The notes under the pieces are model-generated. The model saw nothing but the letters and a program-made list of their open reading frames with translations, did not search any database and was not told the DNA's origin. A DNA stretch of 64,000 nucleotides from Hyphomicrobium sp. (GTDB taxonomy: Bacteria; Pseudomonadota; Alphaproteobacteria; Rhizobiales; Hyphomicrobiaceae): the NCBI GenBank assembly GCA_016793445.1, contig JAEUME010000011.1, positions 124,001 to 188,000 on the forward strand, given 5' to 3'. Both the position numbers and the translations under genes were made by a program. This document shows positions 1 through 10,390 of the stretch, piece by piece (position 1 is the first letter of the stretch; every line of letters starts with the position of its first letter).

Positions 1-692
1 GCCTTGGCAATGGCCGCAGCGCCGGGCGTATCGGAATGCACACAGATCGTCTCGGCGCGAACGGGAACATCCTTTCCGCCGGTCGAACGCACCACGCCCT
101 CCTTGATCGCGCGCACGCACTTGGCTGCTGCGGCGGCTGGATCTTTCGCCTCATGTTCGCGCGTGATGATGAGCCCGCCGTCGTCATTATAATCGAGATC
201 AGCGAAAAACTCGGCGATGAAAGCGACGCCCCGCTGCTTGCAGACACGCTCCTGGCAGGTTGCGCTCATGCCCAGAACCGGCAGCTTGAAGATCTCCGCC
301 ACGTCCGCCACCGCATGCGCCATATCCTCTGAACGCGCCGCCATGCCGTAAAGAGCCCCATGAGGCTTCAAGTGATGGAGCGCAATGCCTTCGGCTTCGG
401 CAAAGCCCTTCAAGGCTCCGGTCTGATAGATGATGCAGTTGGCCAGTTCCTCACGCCAGATCTTCATCTCGCGCCGGCCGAAGCCCTGAAGATCCGGCAG
501 CGAGGGATGCGCGCCGACCTTGACGCCGTGGCGCTTGGCAAGGCGCACCGTGGCGCGCATGTGGTTGAAGTCGGAGGCGTGAAAGCCGCAAGCCACATTG
601 GCGAGCGAAATAAAGGGCATCAGCGCTGCGTCATCGCCCATCCGGTAAAGCGAGAATCCCTCACCCATGTCGCAGTTAATGCTGACCGGCAT
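1..692 (-). CDS. pxpA: 5-oxoprolinase subunit A (LamB/YcsF family), 3' end outside window
   Basis: The reverse strand reads MPVSINCDMGEGFSLYRMGD at its start, followed by the HASDFNHMR and LKPHGALYG blocks of the LamB/YcsF family. PxpA works with PxpB and PxpC to open 5-oxoproline to glutamate using ATP, in the cytoplasm. The ATG at 692 has a purine-rich GAGGGAG directly upstream. About 230 codons are visible and the frame is still open at base 1, while the family is about 250 residues, so only the last 20-25 residues are missing. Partner subunits are not in the window. The family call is firm; the start is reasonable. Confidence 0.85.
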   Translation of the reverse strand, partial: MPVSINCDMGEGFSLYRMGDDAALMPFISLANVACGFHASDFNHMRATVRLAKRHGVKVGAHPSLPDLQGFGRREMKIWREELANCIIYQTGALKGFAEAEGIALHHLKPHGALYGMAARSEDMAHAVADVAEIFKLPVLGMSATCQERVCKQRGVAFIAEFFADLDYNDDGGLIITREHEAKDPAAAAAKCVRAIKEGVVRSTGGKDVPVRAETICVHSDTPGAAAIAK

Positions 693-814
693 GCTCCCTC
701 GCTGGGTATCGCCCGTAATCAGGCGCATCGCGATGCTAGGGGAACTGCGCACGGGAAGCCAGCCGCCAACAGTCTAAGCTGTTTGCGATGCAGCATTCAC
801 AACCGGCCGAGGAC

Positions 815-2611
815 TCAGACGATGAAGAACTCGGCCGCCGACATTGCGGGCTTGTTGCTCAAAACCGCAAACGCGACCGCCGCTGCCGGGCCGTTGCCGT
901 CGCGGTCATAGCTCAAGATACCCGTGCTGGTATTGTAGAGAATGCGGTCGCTGGCGTCGTGTGCCGTTCCCGATGCCGAGGCATAGAACATCTCGCCGGA
1001 CAATGCGCCGGTAGACGACCCCAGTGCGGTGAAGATGGAGTTCTCCAGCTTGATCGCGTGGTTCGCCGTCGAATAGTTGGTGATCGTGTCACGATTGGCC
1101 GACGCGCTGAGCGCGGTGTTGAATAAAAAGGTGTCGTATCCGGCGCCACCGTTCAGAACATCGTTGCCCGCGCCGCCATTCAGGATGTCGTTGCCCGACA
1201 GTCCGTAAAGCTTGTCCGCCCCATTGCCTCCCGAGAGGACGTCGTTGACGCCACTATGGCCAAAGAGAGTGTCATTGCCGGAGGTGCCTGAGATCGTCTT
1301 GGATCCGAAGTCGAAGACCTGGGTGGCAATCGCGTTGTTGCCATGGAACCCGAACGTCATGACGCGGCCATCTGACATCAGCTCCATGTCGTAAGGCCGC
1401 GATACGCCCTGCGCGCCACCCAGCGTGTCGAGAGAGGCCTCGCTGCCGATTTCCGCGCCGTTCATGGCAAACTGCCGGACTAGGTTCTTCTCCGGCAATC
1501 CGCCGCCGGTCTGCCGCCAGCCGATGGCAAATCCGCCGTGGGCAAGCTCGGTCGTGAAGAAGTGCAGGATGTGGCGCGCGCCCGTCACCGTTTCAACCAC
1601 CGTCTCGCCGCCGGACTTCGCCCCCGTCGCCGTGAAGCGCTGGAAGTGAATTTCCTCGGCAGAGCCGCTGTCTTCTTCCCAGATTGCGACAAAGCCGCCG
1701 TTGCCAAGCGCCAGCACATCGAGCGTCTTGGTCTCGTAGCTGCGTCCCGCTGCTATCGTGTCGATGGCGAACTCGACACCCGACACCGCGCCCGTGGAAC
1801 TGAAGAAGCGGCCCTTGAGCCCGGACATGGTGATGCCAGACAGAGATGCCGATCCGGTCGCCCAGATCGCAACGGCGCGCCCGTCTCCCAGCGCGGCCGC
1901 ATCCGTGCCGAACTGCAGCCCCGTCCGGTCCGAGTTGACGATGAACTCTCCGCCCGCTGGGGCGCCTGTGGCACCGATGATGCGCCCCACGATGTCGGTG
2001 GAGGTGCTCAAGCCGGAGGTGGCGAGCGTGTCCGACCATAAGGTCAGAAAGTTGCCGTTCCCAAGGCGCACGACCGAGGGCGTCTGTTCGCCACCCCCGG
2101 AGGCCGTCGACAGATTGTAGTCTGCTGCGGACGCAGCGCCGGTCTTCGAAAATGCCCGGGCGAAGTTGTCTCCCGTCACCGGCGAGGTCACCGTATCCTT
2201 GTCGGTATTCCAAACAGTGAGGAAGCCGCCATTCGTCATGGCGGCGAATTTGGGCTGCTCCAGATACCGGTCGCTGGCCACGCTATCGGCGGCCACGATC
2301 GAAGACAGCGAACGTCCGAGCGCATCCAGCGTGCCGATATTGAGAACTTCGGTCGATCCGTTCGTGACCGTCCCCCAGGAGATGGCCATTCGGCCATCGT
2401 CCAGGCGGGCGATACGCGCATTATCGAAACCGGCCGGCGACAGGGCCGTGCCGTTGGCGTAGGTCTGCAAAACCTGTGCGTTGGTCGCGCGGGCTATGGT
2501 CATGCGAGGTCGCTCGAGTGGGCCGGGTCTCTCCAGCTTGACATTGAAGGGCGCCTCATAAGGAGCCGTGAACGGCGTGCCAAAAATTTTATCGAATTGA
2601 GGGGTTCCCAT
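815..2611 (-). CDS. RTX-type calcium-binding protein, probable type I secretion substrate
   Basis: 598 residues with no N-terminal signal peptide. Residues about 60-415 hold repeated blocks of the form LGNGxFxxxW (five or more), suggesting a beta-propeller-like region. From residue 442 to about 495 come glycine/aspartate nonapeptides ([35 protein letters not shown]) that bind calcium. The tail ([16 protein letters not shown], ending AAEFFIV) resembles the C-terminal secretion region of serralysin-type exported proteins. No ABC exporter, membrane fusion protein or protease active site is next to it. Function beyond secretion is unknown. It is divergent from uvrA across about 100 bases. Confidence 0.8.
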   Translation of the reverse strand: MGTPQFDKIFGTPFTAPYEAPFNVKLERPGPLERPRMTIARATNAQVLQTYANGTALSPAGFDNARIARLDDGRMAISWGTVTNGSTEVLNIGTLDALGRSLSSIVAADSVASDRYLEQPKFAAMTNGGFLTVWNTDKDTVTSPVTGDNFARAFSKTGAASAADYNLSTASGGGEQTPSVVRLGNGNFLTLWSDTLATSGLSTSTDIVGRIIGATGAPAGGEFIVNSDRTGLQFGTDAAALGDGRAVAIWATGSASLSGITMSGLKGRFFSSTGAVSGVEFAIDTIAAGRSYETKTLDVLALGNGGFVAIWEEDSGSAEEIHFQRFTATGAKSGGETVVETVTGARHILHFFTTELAHGGFAIGWRQTGGGLPEKNLVRQFAMNGAEIGSEASLDTLGGAQGVSRPYDMELMSDGRVMTFGFHGNNAIATQVFDFGSKTISGTSGNDTLFGHSGVNDVLSGGNGADKLYGLSGNDILNGGAGNDVLNGGAGYDTFLFNTALSASANRDTITNYSTANHAIKLENSIFTALGSSTGALSGEMFYASASGTAHDASDRILYNTSTGILSYDRDGNGPAAAVAFAVLSNKPAMSAAEFFIV

Positions 2612-2712
2612 AGATATTTATCGGCCGTGGCAGCGTGCCGCCCCCTTTCCGCCCTTCCCAACCCGGCCAGGCGCGTTGCCCGCGGTCCGCCGCTCGGCTA
2701 AACCCTTCCATC

Positions 2713-5700
2713 ATGAAAAAACCGGCCTCCCCCAAGACTTCCGCCCTCCCCACGTCGGACCTGATGAAGACCATCCACGTGCGCGGCGCGCGCGAGCACA
2801 ACCTGAAGAACGTCGACCTCGAAATCCCGCGCGATGCGCTCGTGGTGTTCACGGGATTGTCGGGTTCGGGCAAATCGTCACTCGCCTTCGACACCATCTA
2901 CGCCGAAGGCCAGCGCCGCTACGTGGAGAGCTTGAGCGCCTACGCCCGCCAGTTCCTGGAGATGATGCAGAAGCCGGATGTCGATCACATCGACGGTCTC
3001 TCGCCTGCCATCTCCATCGAGCAGAAAACGACGAGCAAGAACCCGCGTTCCACTGTGGGCACGGTAACGGAAATTTACGACTATCTGCGCCTGCTGTTCG
3101 CTCGTGTCGGCGTGCCCTATTCGCCGGCAACCGGCCTTCCCATCGAGAGCCAGACCGTCAGCCAGATGGTCGATCGCGTTCTGGCATTGCCCGAAGGAAC
3201 GCGCCTTCTCATTCTCGCGCCGGTCGTACGCGGACGCAAAGGCGAATACAAAAAGGAAATCGCGGAGTGGCAGAAGAAGGGCTACCAGCGCGTCAAGATC
3301 AACGGCACGGTCTACGAGATCGCCGACGCGCCCAAGCTCGACAAGAAATTCAAGCACGACATCGACGTCGTGGTCGACCGCATCGTGGTCAAGAAGGATC
3401 TTGGCACGCGGCTGGCTGATTCATTCGAACAGGCTTTGAAGCTCTCCGACGGCCTCGCCATCGCCGAGTTCGTCGACAAGCCTCTTTCCGCGGCGCCGGG
3501 CGACTCCCCTGCGGGGAGCCGGCCGCCCGGCGCGGACAAGGACGTGCTGCGCAACAAAAACGAGACGCACGAGCGCATCACGTTCTCCGCGCGCTTTGCC
3601 TGTCCGGTCTCCGGCTTCACCATCGACGAAATCGAGCCGCGGCTGTTTTCGTTCAACGCCCCCGCCGGCGCCTGCCCGGCCTGCGACGGCCTTGGAACCG
3701 AGCTGCGCTTCGAGCCCGATCTCGTCGTACCCCAGCCCGAGCTGTCGCTGGCGGAAGGCGCGATCTATCCGTGGGCCAAAACCGGCGTCACCTCTCCCTA
3801 CTACGAGCAGACGCTGGAAAGCCTCGCCAAGTTCTACAAGGTGTCGATGAAGACGCCGTGGGAGCGGCTCCCTAAGCACGTGCAGCTCGCGATCCTGTTC
3901 GGCTCAGGCGATGAGGATGTCGAATTCACCTACTGGGACGGCACGCGCAACTACAAGACCGTGAAGCCGTTCGAGGGCGTCATCGGCAACATCGAGCGGC
4001 GCTGGCGCGAGACCGACAGCGACTGGGTGCGCGAGGAGCTGTCGCGCTTCCAGGCCGCCCATCCCTGCGATGCGTGCGGCGGCTACCGCCTCAAGCCCCA
4101 GGCGCTCGCAGTCAAGATTGGCAGCAAACATATTGGCGAGGTTTGCGATCTCTCCATCAAGGCCGCCAACCACTGGTTCCAGGAGATCCCGAAAACCTTC
4201 ACCAAGCAGCAGACGGAAATTGCAACGCGCATCCTGAAGGAAATCCGGGACCGGCTGAAATTTCTCAACGACGTGGGGCTGGAATATCTCACGCTGTCAC
4301 GGTCCTCGGGCACGCTGTCGGGAGGCGAATCGCAACGCATCCGCCTCGCCTCGCAGATCGGTTCGGGTCTGACCGGCGTTCTTTACGTCCTGGACGAACC
4401 CTCCATTGGCCTGCACCAGCGCGATAACGACCGCCTGCTCGAAACCCTCAAACACCTGCGCGACATCGGCAACACGGTGATCGTTGTCGAGCACGACGAG
4501 GATGCGATCCTCTCGGCCGATTACGTGGTCGATATCGGACCGGGGGCGGGTATACACGGCGGCGAAATCGTCAGCCAAGGCGCGCCGGCCCACATCATGG
4601 CCGATCCCAAGAGCCTCACGGGCGATTATCTCGCCGGCCGCCGCCAGGTCGCCGTGCCACGCAACCGCCGCGCGCCCGACCCCGAGCGCCAGCTCACGGT
4701 GACAGGCGCGCGCTCCAACAACCTGCAGAACGTCACCGCGTCCATTCCCGTCGGGCTGTTCACCTGCATTACCGGCGTTTCCGGCGGCGGCAAGTCCTCG
4801 CTGCTCATCGACACGATCTTCAAGGCGGTGGCGCGCAAGCTCAACAACGCCAAGGATCATCCCGGCGAGCACGACCGCATCACCGGGATCGAGAACTTCG
4901 ACAAGGTGATCGACATCGACCAGTCGCCCATCGGGCGCACGCCGCGCTCGAACCCTGCGACCTACACCGGGGCGTTCACGCCCATCCGCGAATGGTTCGC
5001 GGGGCTGCCGGAAGCCAAGACGCGCGGCTACGAGCCGGGGCGTTTCTCCTTCAACGTGAAGGGCGGGCGCTGCGAGGCATGCCAGGGCGACGGCGTGATC
5101 AAGATCGAGATGCACTTCCTGCCCGACGTCTACGTCACCTGCGAGGAATGCAAGGGCAAGCGCTACAATCGCGAGACGCTGGCAGTCACCTTCAAGGAGA
5201 AGTCCATCGCCGACGTGCTCGACATGACGGTGGAGGAAGGCGCGGAGTTCTTCAAGGCGGTGCCCTCGATCCGCGACAAGCTCGAAACGCTCAGCAGAGT
5301 CGGTCTAGGCTACATCCACATCGGCCAGCAGGCCACCACGCTATCGGGCGGCGAGGCGCAACGCATAAAGCTGTCAAAGGAGCTGTCGCGGCGCGCCACG
5401 GGGCGCACGCTCTACATTCTCGACGAGCCGACCACGGGGCTGCACTTCCACGACGTTGCAAAGCTGCTTGAAGTGCTGCATGAGCTGGCGGACGCGGGCA
5501 ATACGGTCGTCGTCATTGAGCACAATCTGGAGGTCATCAAGACCGCCGACTGGATCATCGATCTAGGCCCCGAAGGCGGCGACGGGGGCGGACGCATCGT
5601 CGCCGCGGGCACGCCTGAGGATGTCGCCAGAGTGAAGGAGAGCTACACAGGCAAATACCTGCGCGATCTGCTCGCCCGCAGATCCGCCAAGACGGGCAAC

Positions 5701-5727
5701 GGCGGCAAGAAGCAGGCGGCAGAGTAG
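2713..5727 (+). CDS. uvrA: Excinuclease ABC subunit A
   Basis: UvrA is the DNA-damage-recognition ATPase of nucleotide excision repair; it dimerises and loads UvrB. Visible are two ABC modules: the first Walker [10 protein letters not shown] (lysine 54 from this start), CPACDGLG zinc finger, signature [12 protein letters not shown] and Walker B YVLDEPS; then the second Walker [18 protein letters not shown] and CEECKGKRY zinc fingers, [12 protein letters not shown] and [10 protein letters not shown]. At 1004 residues it is slightly longer than E. coli UvrA (940). The ATG at 2764 (MKTIHVRG) would align with the E. coli start and place the first Walker lysine at 37, so the first 17 residues are uncertain. 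A proline/glycine-rich insertion lies near residue 260. Confidence 0.97.
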   Translation: MKKPASPKTSALPTSDLMKTIHVRGAREHNLKNVDLEIPRDALVVFTGLSGSGKSSLAFDTIYAEGQRRYVESLSAYARQFLEMMQKPDVDHIDGLSPAISIEQKTTSKNPRSTVGTVTEIYDYLRLLFARVGVPYSPATGLPIESQTVSQMVDRVLALPEGTRLLILAPVVRGRKGEYKKEIAEWQKKGYQRVKINGTVYEIADAPKLDKKFKHDIDVVVDRIVVKKDLGTRLADSFEQALKLSDGLAIAEFVDKPLSAAPGDSPAGSRPPGADKDVLRNKNETHERITFSARFACPVSGFTIDEIEPRLFSFNAPAGACPACDGLGTELRFEPDLVVPQPELSLAEGAIYPWAKTGVTSPYYEQTLESLAKFYKVSMKTPWERLPKHVQLAILFGSGDEDVEFTYWDGTRNYKTVKPFEGVIGNIERRWRETDSDWVREELSRFQAAHPCDACGGYRLKPQALAVKIGSKHIGEVCDLSIKAANHWFQEIPKTFTKQQTEIATRILKEIRDRLKFLNDVGLEYLTLSRSSGTLSGGESQRIRLASQIGSGLTGVLYVLDEPSIGLHQRDNDRLLETLKHLRDIGNTVIVVEHDEDAILSADYVVDIGPGAGIHGGEIVSQGAPAHIMADPKSLTGDYLAGRRQVAVPRNRRAPDPERQLTVTGARSNNLQNVTASIPVGLFTCITGVSGGGKSSLLIDTIFKAVARKLNNAKDHPGEHDRITGIENFDKVIDIDQSPIGRTPRSNPATYTGAFTPIREWFAGLPEAKTRGYEPGRFSFNVKGGRCEACQGDGVIKIEMHFLPDVYVTCEECKGKRYNRETLAVTFKEKSIADVLDMTVEEGAEFFKAVPSIRDKLETLSRVGLGYIHIGQQATTLSGGEAQRIKLSKELSRRATGRTLYILDEPTTGLHFHDVAKLLEVLHELADAGNTVVVIEHNLEVIKTADWIIDLGPEGGDGGGRIVAAGTPEDVARVKESYTGKYLRDLLARRSAKTGNGGKKQAAE

Positions 5728-5956
5728 GCTTGTGATCCGATAACCTTCAGGTGCGTGAACGCAAGACGCAGGAAGCGGATTGCACGAGGGCAATTGCTTA
5801 CAAAGATCTTCACGCAGCACGGTCTTCGCCAGAAGGACGGTCTTGCGTTGCCTCGCGTCCTAGTCCTTGTGCCTGGCATCCAGCCTGCAACAACGTCGCA
5901 CGTTTGAGGTGCGGCGCCGTCCCCTGCGCGGCGCCAATCTGGCGCGAACCAGGACG
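5728..5956. other. Intergenic region after uvrA
   Basis: The space between uvrA and the small coupled ORF at 5957 shows no convincing gene on either strand. Short open frames here have no ribosome binding site or family resemblance. A clear terminator hairpin with a T run was not seen. Confidence 0.4.
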
Positions 5957-6064
5957 ATGAAGCAGCCATACACACGTCCACAACTTTCTGTGGTCGTTGT
6001 ATTGCTGGTACCCCTGCCGGTTGATAAGCCGGACGCGGGGACACTACCAAGGGGGAATCAATGA
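5957..6064 (+). CDS. Possible 35-residue leader ORF coupled to a lipoprotein gene
   Basis: ATG at 5957 preceded by AGGA encodes 35 residues (starts MKQPYTRPQLSVVVVLLVPL) with a hydrophobic middle. Its TGA overlaps the ATG of the lipoprotein gene at 6061 as ATGA, the arrangement of translationally coupled genes. The Shine-Dalgarno GGGGGA of the lipoprotein lies inside it. No family is recognised. It may be a small membrane protein, a leader peptide or chance. Confidence 0.3.
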   Translation: MKQPYTRPQLSVVVVLLVPLPVDKPDAGTLPRGNQ

Positions 6065-6513
6065 GAGCAGCATGCATTATCGTAGGCGCTGCACTGGGAC
6101 TTGCGGGATGTGCTGCATCAGGGCCGACTGGGCGCGAAGTTTTGACGGGCAGCATTGAGCCCGACAAGGCGCGGCTCGTCATCTACCGCACCAACGCGAT
6201 GGGCTTTGCCATCCAGCCCGACTACATGATCGACAATAAGAAGGTCGGCCAGGCCACACCCAATGGATTTGTCATCTGTGAGCTGCCGCCAGGCCGTCAT
6301 AACGTCTCGGTCGGCAATCTGGCTTTGAACGTCAACCTCGGCGGTGGCACTGACAAGTGGGATCTGGACCTTGCGCCTGGCACGACCACATATATTCAGG
6401 CCGAGCCCAAGCCAGGGCTGACGGTCGGTGTGATCACGCTAAATCAAGTCGCAGACAATCAGGGCCGCAACGAGATCGCCGAACTGTATCGCCTCGATAG
6501 CACCTGCACGTAA
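6061..6513 (+). CDS. Lipoprotein, DUF2846-like
   Basis: 150 residues with a lipoprotein signal: MRAACII, a hydrophobic stretch, and lipobox L-A-G-C at residues 14-17, so lipidation at Cys17 is expected. The mature part is mostly beta (RLVIYRTNAMG, CELPPGRHNVSVG, TYIQAE) and resembles DUF2846-type lipoproteins of unknown role. GGGGGA before the ATG is a good ribosome binding site. It probably faces the periplasm on the inner or outer membrane. The lipoprotein status is clear; the family assignment is moderate. Confidence 0.75.
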   Translation: MRAACIIVGAALGLAGCAASGPTGREVLTGSIEPDKARLVIYRTNAMGFAIQPDYMIDNKKVGQATPNGFVICELPPGRHNVSVGNLALNVNLGGGTDKWDLDLAPGTTTYIQAEPKPGLTVGVITLNQVADNQGRNEIAELYRLDSTCT

Positions 6514-6592
6514 CCCACCTGAACAGGCCGGGTGTGAACATCCCGCTATCCACCATTATCCTGAACGGCAAAAAGTCGTATGCTGCGGCGCA

Positions 6593-7597
6593 ATGAGCGC
6601 GACCGCCACATCCTCCGAGTTCGAACTGGCAAAGCCGGATGATGGCTTTGCCGGAGGACTGGCGTCCACCGCCGCCGATCTAAAACGATTTCATCGCTGG
6701 TTGATCGCCGCGCTGTTGTTTCACGCAGCTTTGCTGACCGGACTCATTTCCACCGGCCCGCGCCAGCTCGGCGACGCGAGCGGCATGGATGACGCCATCA
6801 GCGTGTCGCTGGTGACGGAATCGGAATTGAGAGGCAACGCCACCGTGGCCGACAGAGCCGCCGGAGAACCCATGCCTCCACCGCAACTGCGCCAGGCGGT
6901 GCCCGAGCCACAGGAAACCCCGCCGCCAGAACCACCGGACGAAGCGCCCGTGCAGCCGCCGCCCGATACACAAGCCGCCGCAACGCCTCCTCCGCCTGAA
7001 CCAGCTCCAAACCCAGAAGCTGCTCCAGAAGCCGCGCCCACGCTGCGCGATAGCGCACTGCCCGCGCCGCCCCCTCAAGAGGACAAGAGCGCGAAACCCG
7101 CGGAAACGTCCGCCGATAAGCACGAGCCGGCGGATACGCCAGAGCAGAAAAAACCGGTGCCCGACACCGCGCATAAGGCAAAGCCCAAACCGCCGGATGC
7201 CAAGGCGGCGCCTGCAAAACCCAAAAAGACGCAAATGGCAAAGCTCGATCTGAGTATGCCGAAGGCGTTCCAGGCGCCTCCCGGCAGTCGCGGCGCAGGC
7301 TTTGAACGGCCGGCTGGGATCACACGATCTGGGGAGAATGACGACTTTGCGCGCCGCGTGATCCGCGCGTTGCAGGGTACCATGCCGCAGTTGCGCGAGA
7401 CGCGGGGCCGCGTACGGGTCCGCATAACGCTGAACCGCAATGGCAACCTGGTCAGCACGCGGGTCGAGATGCCCTCAAACGTAGCTGGATTGGATCAAAG
7501 CGTCGTGTTTGCGACGAAGCAGACGAGCTTTCCGCTACCGCCTTACAATGCCAACGACGCCGATCTCGTGTTCATCGTGACCTACATCTACGAGTGA
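6593..7597 (+). CDS. TonB-like energy transducer
   Basis: 334 residues: a short cytoplasmic part, one transmembrane helix at about 36-52 (WLIAALLFHAALLTGLI), a long proline/alanine/lysine-rich periplasmic linker at about 96-225, and a C-terminal domain at about 250-334 (RVRVRITLNRNGNLVSTRVE...VFIVTYIYE) of the TonB/TolA C-terminal type. TonB proteins pass proton-motive-force energy from ExbBD to outer-membrane receptors. No exbB, exbD or receptor gene is adjacent, so the partner is unknown. A TolA-like role is possible. Confidence 0.75.
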   Translation: MSATATSSEFELAKPDDGFAGGLASTAADLKRFHRWLIAALLFHAALLTGLISTGPRQLGDASGMDDAISVSLVTESELRGNATVADRAAGEPMPPPQLRQAVPEPQETPPPEPPDEAPVQPPPDTQAAATPPPPEPAPNPEAAPEAAPTLRDSALPAPPPQEDKSAKPAETSADKHEPADTPEQKKPVPDTAHKAKPKPPDAKAAPAKPKKTQMAKLDLSMPKAFQAPPGSRGAGFERPAGITRSGENDDFARRVIRALQGTMPQLRETRGRVRVRITLNRNGNLVSTRVEMPSNVAGLDQSVVFATKQTSFPLPPYNANDADLVFIVTYIYE

Positions 7598-7739
7598 CGT
7601 GGTTGATTGCAACACGCCATGCTCGCCGCGAAGCTCAATCGCGACTTGAGCAGATCCCCGCCTGACGCGGGGATGCCGATTGCCATGAGGTCACGCATAC
7701 GCTTGGCCGCCCCGCAAGCGGGACACGCCCCGGGCAAGC

Positions 7740-8018
7740 CTACACCGCAAGCACCGAGCGGATCTGGTCTTCGTACTGCTGGACCGCTTGGAGCGCGCGC
7801 TCCTTCATATGCGGATCGGCCTTCGTCTCGCTGGCGAAACTCTCGATGCCCTCGCGCGCGGTCTGCATGATGCGCCCGGCCGCAGCCTGAGGATTGAGTT
7901 CGCGCTTGCAGATCGATTGCAGGAGTTGCGTGAGGATCACGCCCGTGGCGAGCATCATTCCTGATAGCTCGATGTTCTCGCGCCGAAGGTCTTCGATAGC
8001 CTTGTTTGTGTCCGCCAT
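7740..8018 (-). CDS. Hypothetical small helical protein
   Basis: 92 residues (starts MADTNKAIEDLRRENIELSG) with AAGGAG six bases before the ATG, a strong start. The sequence is predicted mostly helical with no signal peptide or cysteine cluster apart from one Cys. No family is recognised. It stands alone between the TonB-like gene and a secreted small protein on the same strand. Confidence 0.6.
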   Translation of the reverse strand: MADTNKAIEDLRRENIELSGMMLATGVILTQLLQSICKRELNPQAAAGRIMQTAREGIESFASETKADPHMKERALQAVQQYEDQIRSVLAV

Positions 8019-8274
8019 GGGGAACTCCTTGAAGGGGCGTTTCCCGCCGTAGCTAATACCAAGGACCTATCCGCGCAAGGGCGGGCATCGTGATGCGGCC
8101 ACGCGCCTCGCGGAGCGACGGAAAGACGCGATCCGATCGGTCCCGGCGCAAGCTTCGCCCCGCCGGATGGCAAGGGGTGAAAGATGATCGGCCGGAATGA
8201 TAAATTTGATGGCCTCATTGCGCACGGGAGATGGTGTCATCCCGCACGGGATATGCCTTGGCGGGTAGCATGCT

Positions 8275-8565
8275 TCAGTGGGAGCCCTTGGCCATTTCGC
8301 GCTTATAGCGACGCACGTCCGCCGGGCTTGCCTCGCCGGAATCCACCAGGGCATGCCGGCAGTCCGGCGACAAGCGCGCGCGATTTTCCCGCATGCAGCT
8401 TCGCAGGGACGGCGAGCCTATCTGATGATGCCCGCAATACGCCATATAGTCGCTCTCGCAGGCCGTTCGAACCTCATCACTCACGGCCTGCGCCTGCACG
8501 GCGCACATCACGCTCAATACTACGGCGAGCAAAGCAAACAGCAACGTATTCCGTACGCCCATCAT
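8275..8565 (-). CDS. Secreted cysteine-rich small protein
   Basis: 96 residues from the ATG at 8565 (a second ATG is at 8562, with AGGTGA just upstream). An N-terminal signal peptide (VRNTLLFALLAVVLSVMCAVQAQA) should be cleaved after AQA. The mature part has four cysteines in a C-x6-YC, C-x8-DC spacing (CESDYMAYC...CMRENRARLSPDC), like the cysteine-rich repeat family. It is probably periplasmic with two disulfides. Function is unknown. Confidence 0.65.
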   Translation of the reverse strand: MMGVRNTLLFALLAVVLSVMCAVQAQAVSDEVRTACESDYMAYCGHHQIGSPSLRSCMRENRARLSPDCRHALVDSGEASPADVRRYKREMAKGSH

Positions 8566-8631
8566 ATCACCTGCGCATTGTTGCGACCGACGAATAGTTT
8601 GACAACGCAGCCGCGTCACGTCGGTTCCGGC

Positions 8632-9474
8632 TTACCCTCGCACACCGGACGCACATTTCTCCATTGCGCGCGCCGTCGTCGACCAGCGGTCCTTGATGAT
8701 GGTCACGACGTAGCGCCGGCAATCCTTCGGGGCTCCCGCGACGAAGCGCACCTCGAATTGCGCGCGTTTGCGGTCCGCCTCGCGGGGCCAGATATATGTA
8801 CCGTCATCGGGCGTCTCAGCCAAGGCAGATGTGATGGCCTTGCGCGCGTTGGCATAGTCGGCCGCGGTCAGCCTCTTGAGCAATACGCGCGAGAGGTCGG
8901 GATGCAGCCCCACGGCGAGCGCGCGCGCCGCATCGCGGTCGGCGGGGTCAACCGTGGGTGGAGGCAACCGCTCGGCCACCGCCGTCTTGCTCTCGTCGTC
9001 TCCTGCCGCTTCCTCGCTCGAGGGCGCTGCGGCATCTCCTCCTTCGCCAACAGTTGCCGCCGCCGGCTCTTGCGAGATTTGCGTACCGGCTTGCGCGCCT
9101 GGCGCCGGAGCAATCTCTTGCCCATCCAGTGGCGCCGGCATTTGCGGTGATGTCTGCGTCTGGGCCATCTCCGGCACCGGCGCGGGTTGCGATGCGTGCG
9201 CCCTCGTCAATTGCGCAGCCAGTGTGGAGAGCGCCGACCCGACAGCTTCATGAATAGGCGCTTTCATCGTTTCAGACAGCTGCATCCAACCCCACCCCGC
9301 ACCACCGAGCGTCAAGATGACAAGCCAGGAGCGCCGCCACGAGCTGCCGCGTGGCACAAGATGGGGCGGGCAGACCCGCTCGCCGGTAAAGAACTCGTCC
9401 AATCCGTCCTGCGTGCTCGAAGCGAACGCAAAACCGTCATCGCTGCTGTAGGAAGACAGGAAGCGGGGCGACAT
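8632..9474 (-). CDS. Membrane-anchored hypothetical protein with disordered linker
   Basis: 280 residues from the ATG at 9474, chosen because GAGGAC lies at good spacing and because longer in-frame starts would run into the secreted-protein gene at 9626. One transmembrane helix at about 50-66 (WLVILTLGGAGWGWMQL) is followed by a Pro/Ala/Gln-rich stretch, then a C-terminal block of about 110 residues (LHPDLSRVLLKRLTAADYANARKAI, and two Cys near the end). No known domain is recognised. The C-terminal part probably lies in the periplasm. Confidence 0.6.
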   Translation of the reverse strand: MSPRFLSSYSSDDGFAFASSTQDGLDEFFTGERVCPPHLVPRGSSWRRSWLVILTLGGAGWGWMQLSETMKAPIHEAVGSALSTLAAQLTRAHASQPAPVPEMAQTQTSPQMPAPLDGQEIAPAPGAQAGTQISQEPAAATVGEGGDAAAPSSEEAAGDDESKTAVAERLPPPTVDPADRDAARALAVGLHPDLSRVLLKRLTAADYANARKAITSALAETPDDGTYIWPREADRKRAQFEVRFVAGAPKDCRRYVVTIIKDRWSTTARAMEKCASGVRG

Positions 9475-9625
9475 GAGATAGTCCTCAACATCGTTTCTTA
9501 GAATAGGCGCCCGCAGTTGTATTAGCAGCCAATCCTCCTGGCGAAAAAATGGCAGGCAACGTGTCCGCCCGAAAATGTCGCGCAGCCAGGGTAGTTCACC
9601 CCAGGCTGCGCATACACGAGCGAAC

Positions 9626-9964
9626 TTACGGCTGGTCGTGGATCCCAACGACATAGCAATCGACGCCGCCGTCGGGCTGGGTCGACAGTCCACCACCGGC
9701 CTTGTCACACGCGGCGATGAGATCCTTGATGCATTTCTTGTCGCCTCCGGGACAGGTGTCCTTCACGACCCTGCCGTTCCCCTTCAATCGCGCGTGCGCC
9801 TGATGGCGGGAGGGCTTCTTGGTGTGGCTTGCAGTCTGCTGGATCATATCGTTGGAAATTTGCGGATTGAGACGAGATGCCATCGTTGCCGGACCCGCCG
9901 CGACAGGCACAGCGAGCATTGCAATGCCAGCAACGGCAATTGCCGGCACAATGAATTTTTTCAT
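9626..9964 (-). CDS. Secreted hypothetical protein
   Basis: 112 residues with a typical signal peptide (MKKFIVPAIAVAGIAMLAVP, cleavage near VAAG). Three cysteines in CPGGDKKC and CDKAGGG...CYVVG suggest a disulfide-bonded C-terminal fold. GAGGAG precedes the ATG. Function is unknown; it is the first gene of a leftward run of small envelope proteins. Confidence 0.6.
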   Translation of the reverse strand: MKKFIVPAIAVAGIAMLAVPVAAGPATMASRLNPQISNDMIQQTASHTKKPSRHQAHARLKGNGRVVKDTCPGGDKKCIKDLIAACDKAGGGLSTQPDGGVDCYVVGIHDQP

Positions 9965-10219
9965 GGATTGAACTCCTCAGCGGTATTTAGCGCCGAACGG
10001 CGCGTGCATCGGTCAGTCGCGCACCGCCGCGAGGTGGTTCATGCTTTTGAGGATTGCGGATACGATCGTTGAGCACACTTCGTGCGCTTATACTGGGTGC
10101 GGAAATATGTGGGCGCGATGTGGGTAAAGGAATTTCCAAGGTGGCCGCAGCCGGCTTGTGCCGCTACATTGGGCCGGCAGATGAACGGAACACTGAGACC
10201 TACCGCGCGTTATCGTGAT

Positions 10220-10247
10220 GCGATCACTTTTCGATCGCGCGTTTTTT
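10220..10247 (+). other. Small inverted repeat followed by a T run
   Basis: GCGATC (10220-10225) and GATCGC (10233-10238) form a six-base stem, and six T residues lie at 10242-10247. It sits in the leader of the small lipoprotein gene, 14 bases before its start, so it may be a weak terminator or attenuator. The stem is short and this could be chance. Confidence 0.3.
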
Positions 10248-10260
10248 ACGGGGAAGTCTA

Positions 10261-10383
10261 ATGAAACTTACAATCCTTGCTCTTTGCCTTGTCTCGCTCG
10301 CGCTTGGCGCATGCCGCCGCGAAGTCCCCGAGTATGTGCCGATGAAGCTCGGCAGCAACGTGCAGCCGCCCTCTAGCAACTAA
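10261..10383 (+). CDS. Small lipoprotein (40 residues)
   Basis: ATG at 10261 with GGGGAAG at good spacing. The product begins MKLTILALCLVSLALGAC, a complete lipoprotein signal with lipobox L-G-A-C at residues 15-18, then a 22-residue tail ending PPSSN. After processing only about 23 residues remain, so it resembles entericidin-size or lysis-type lipoproteins, but no family is recognised. A strong hairpin follows its stop within 10 bases. Confidence 0.6.
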   Translation: MKLTILALCLVSLALGACRREVPEYVPMKLGSNVQPPSSN

Positions 10384-10390
10384 TCTCCAG

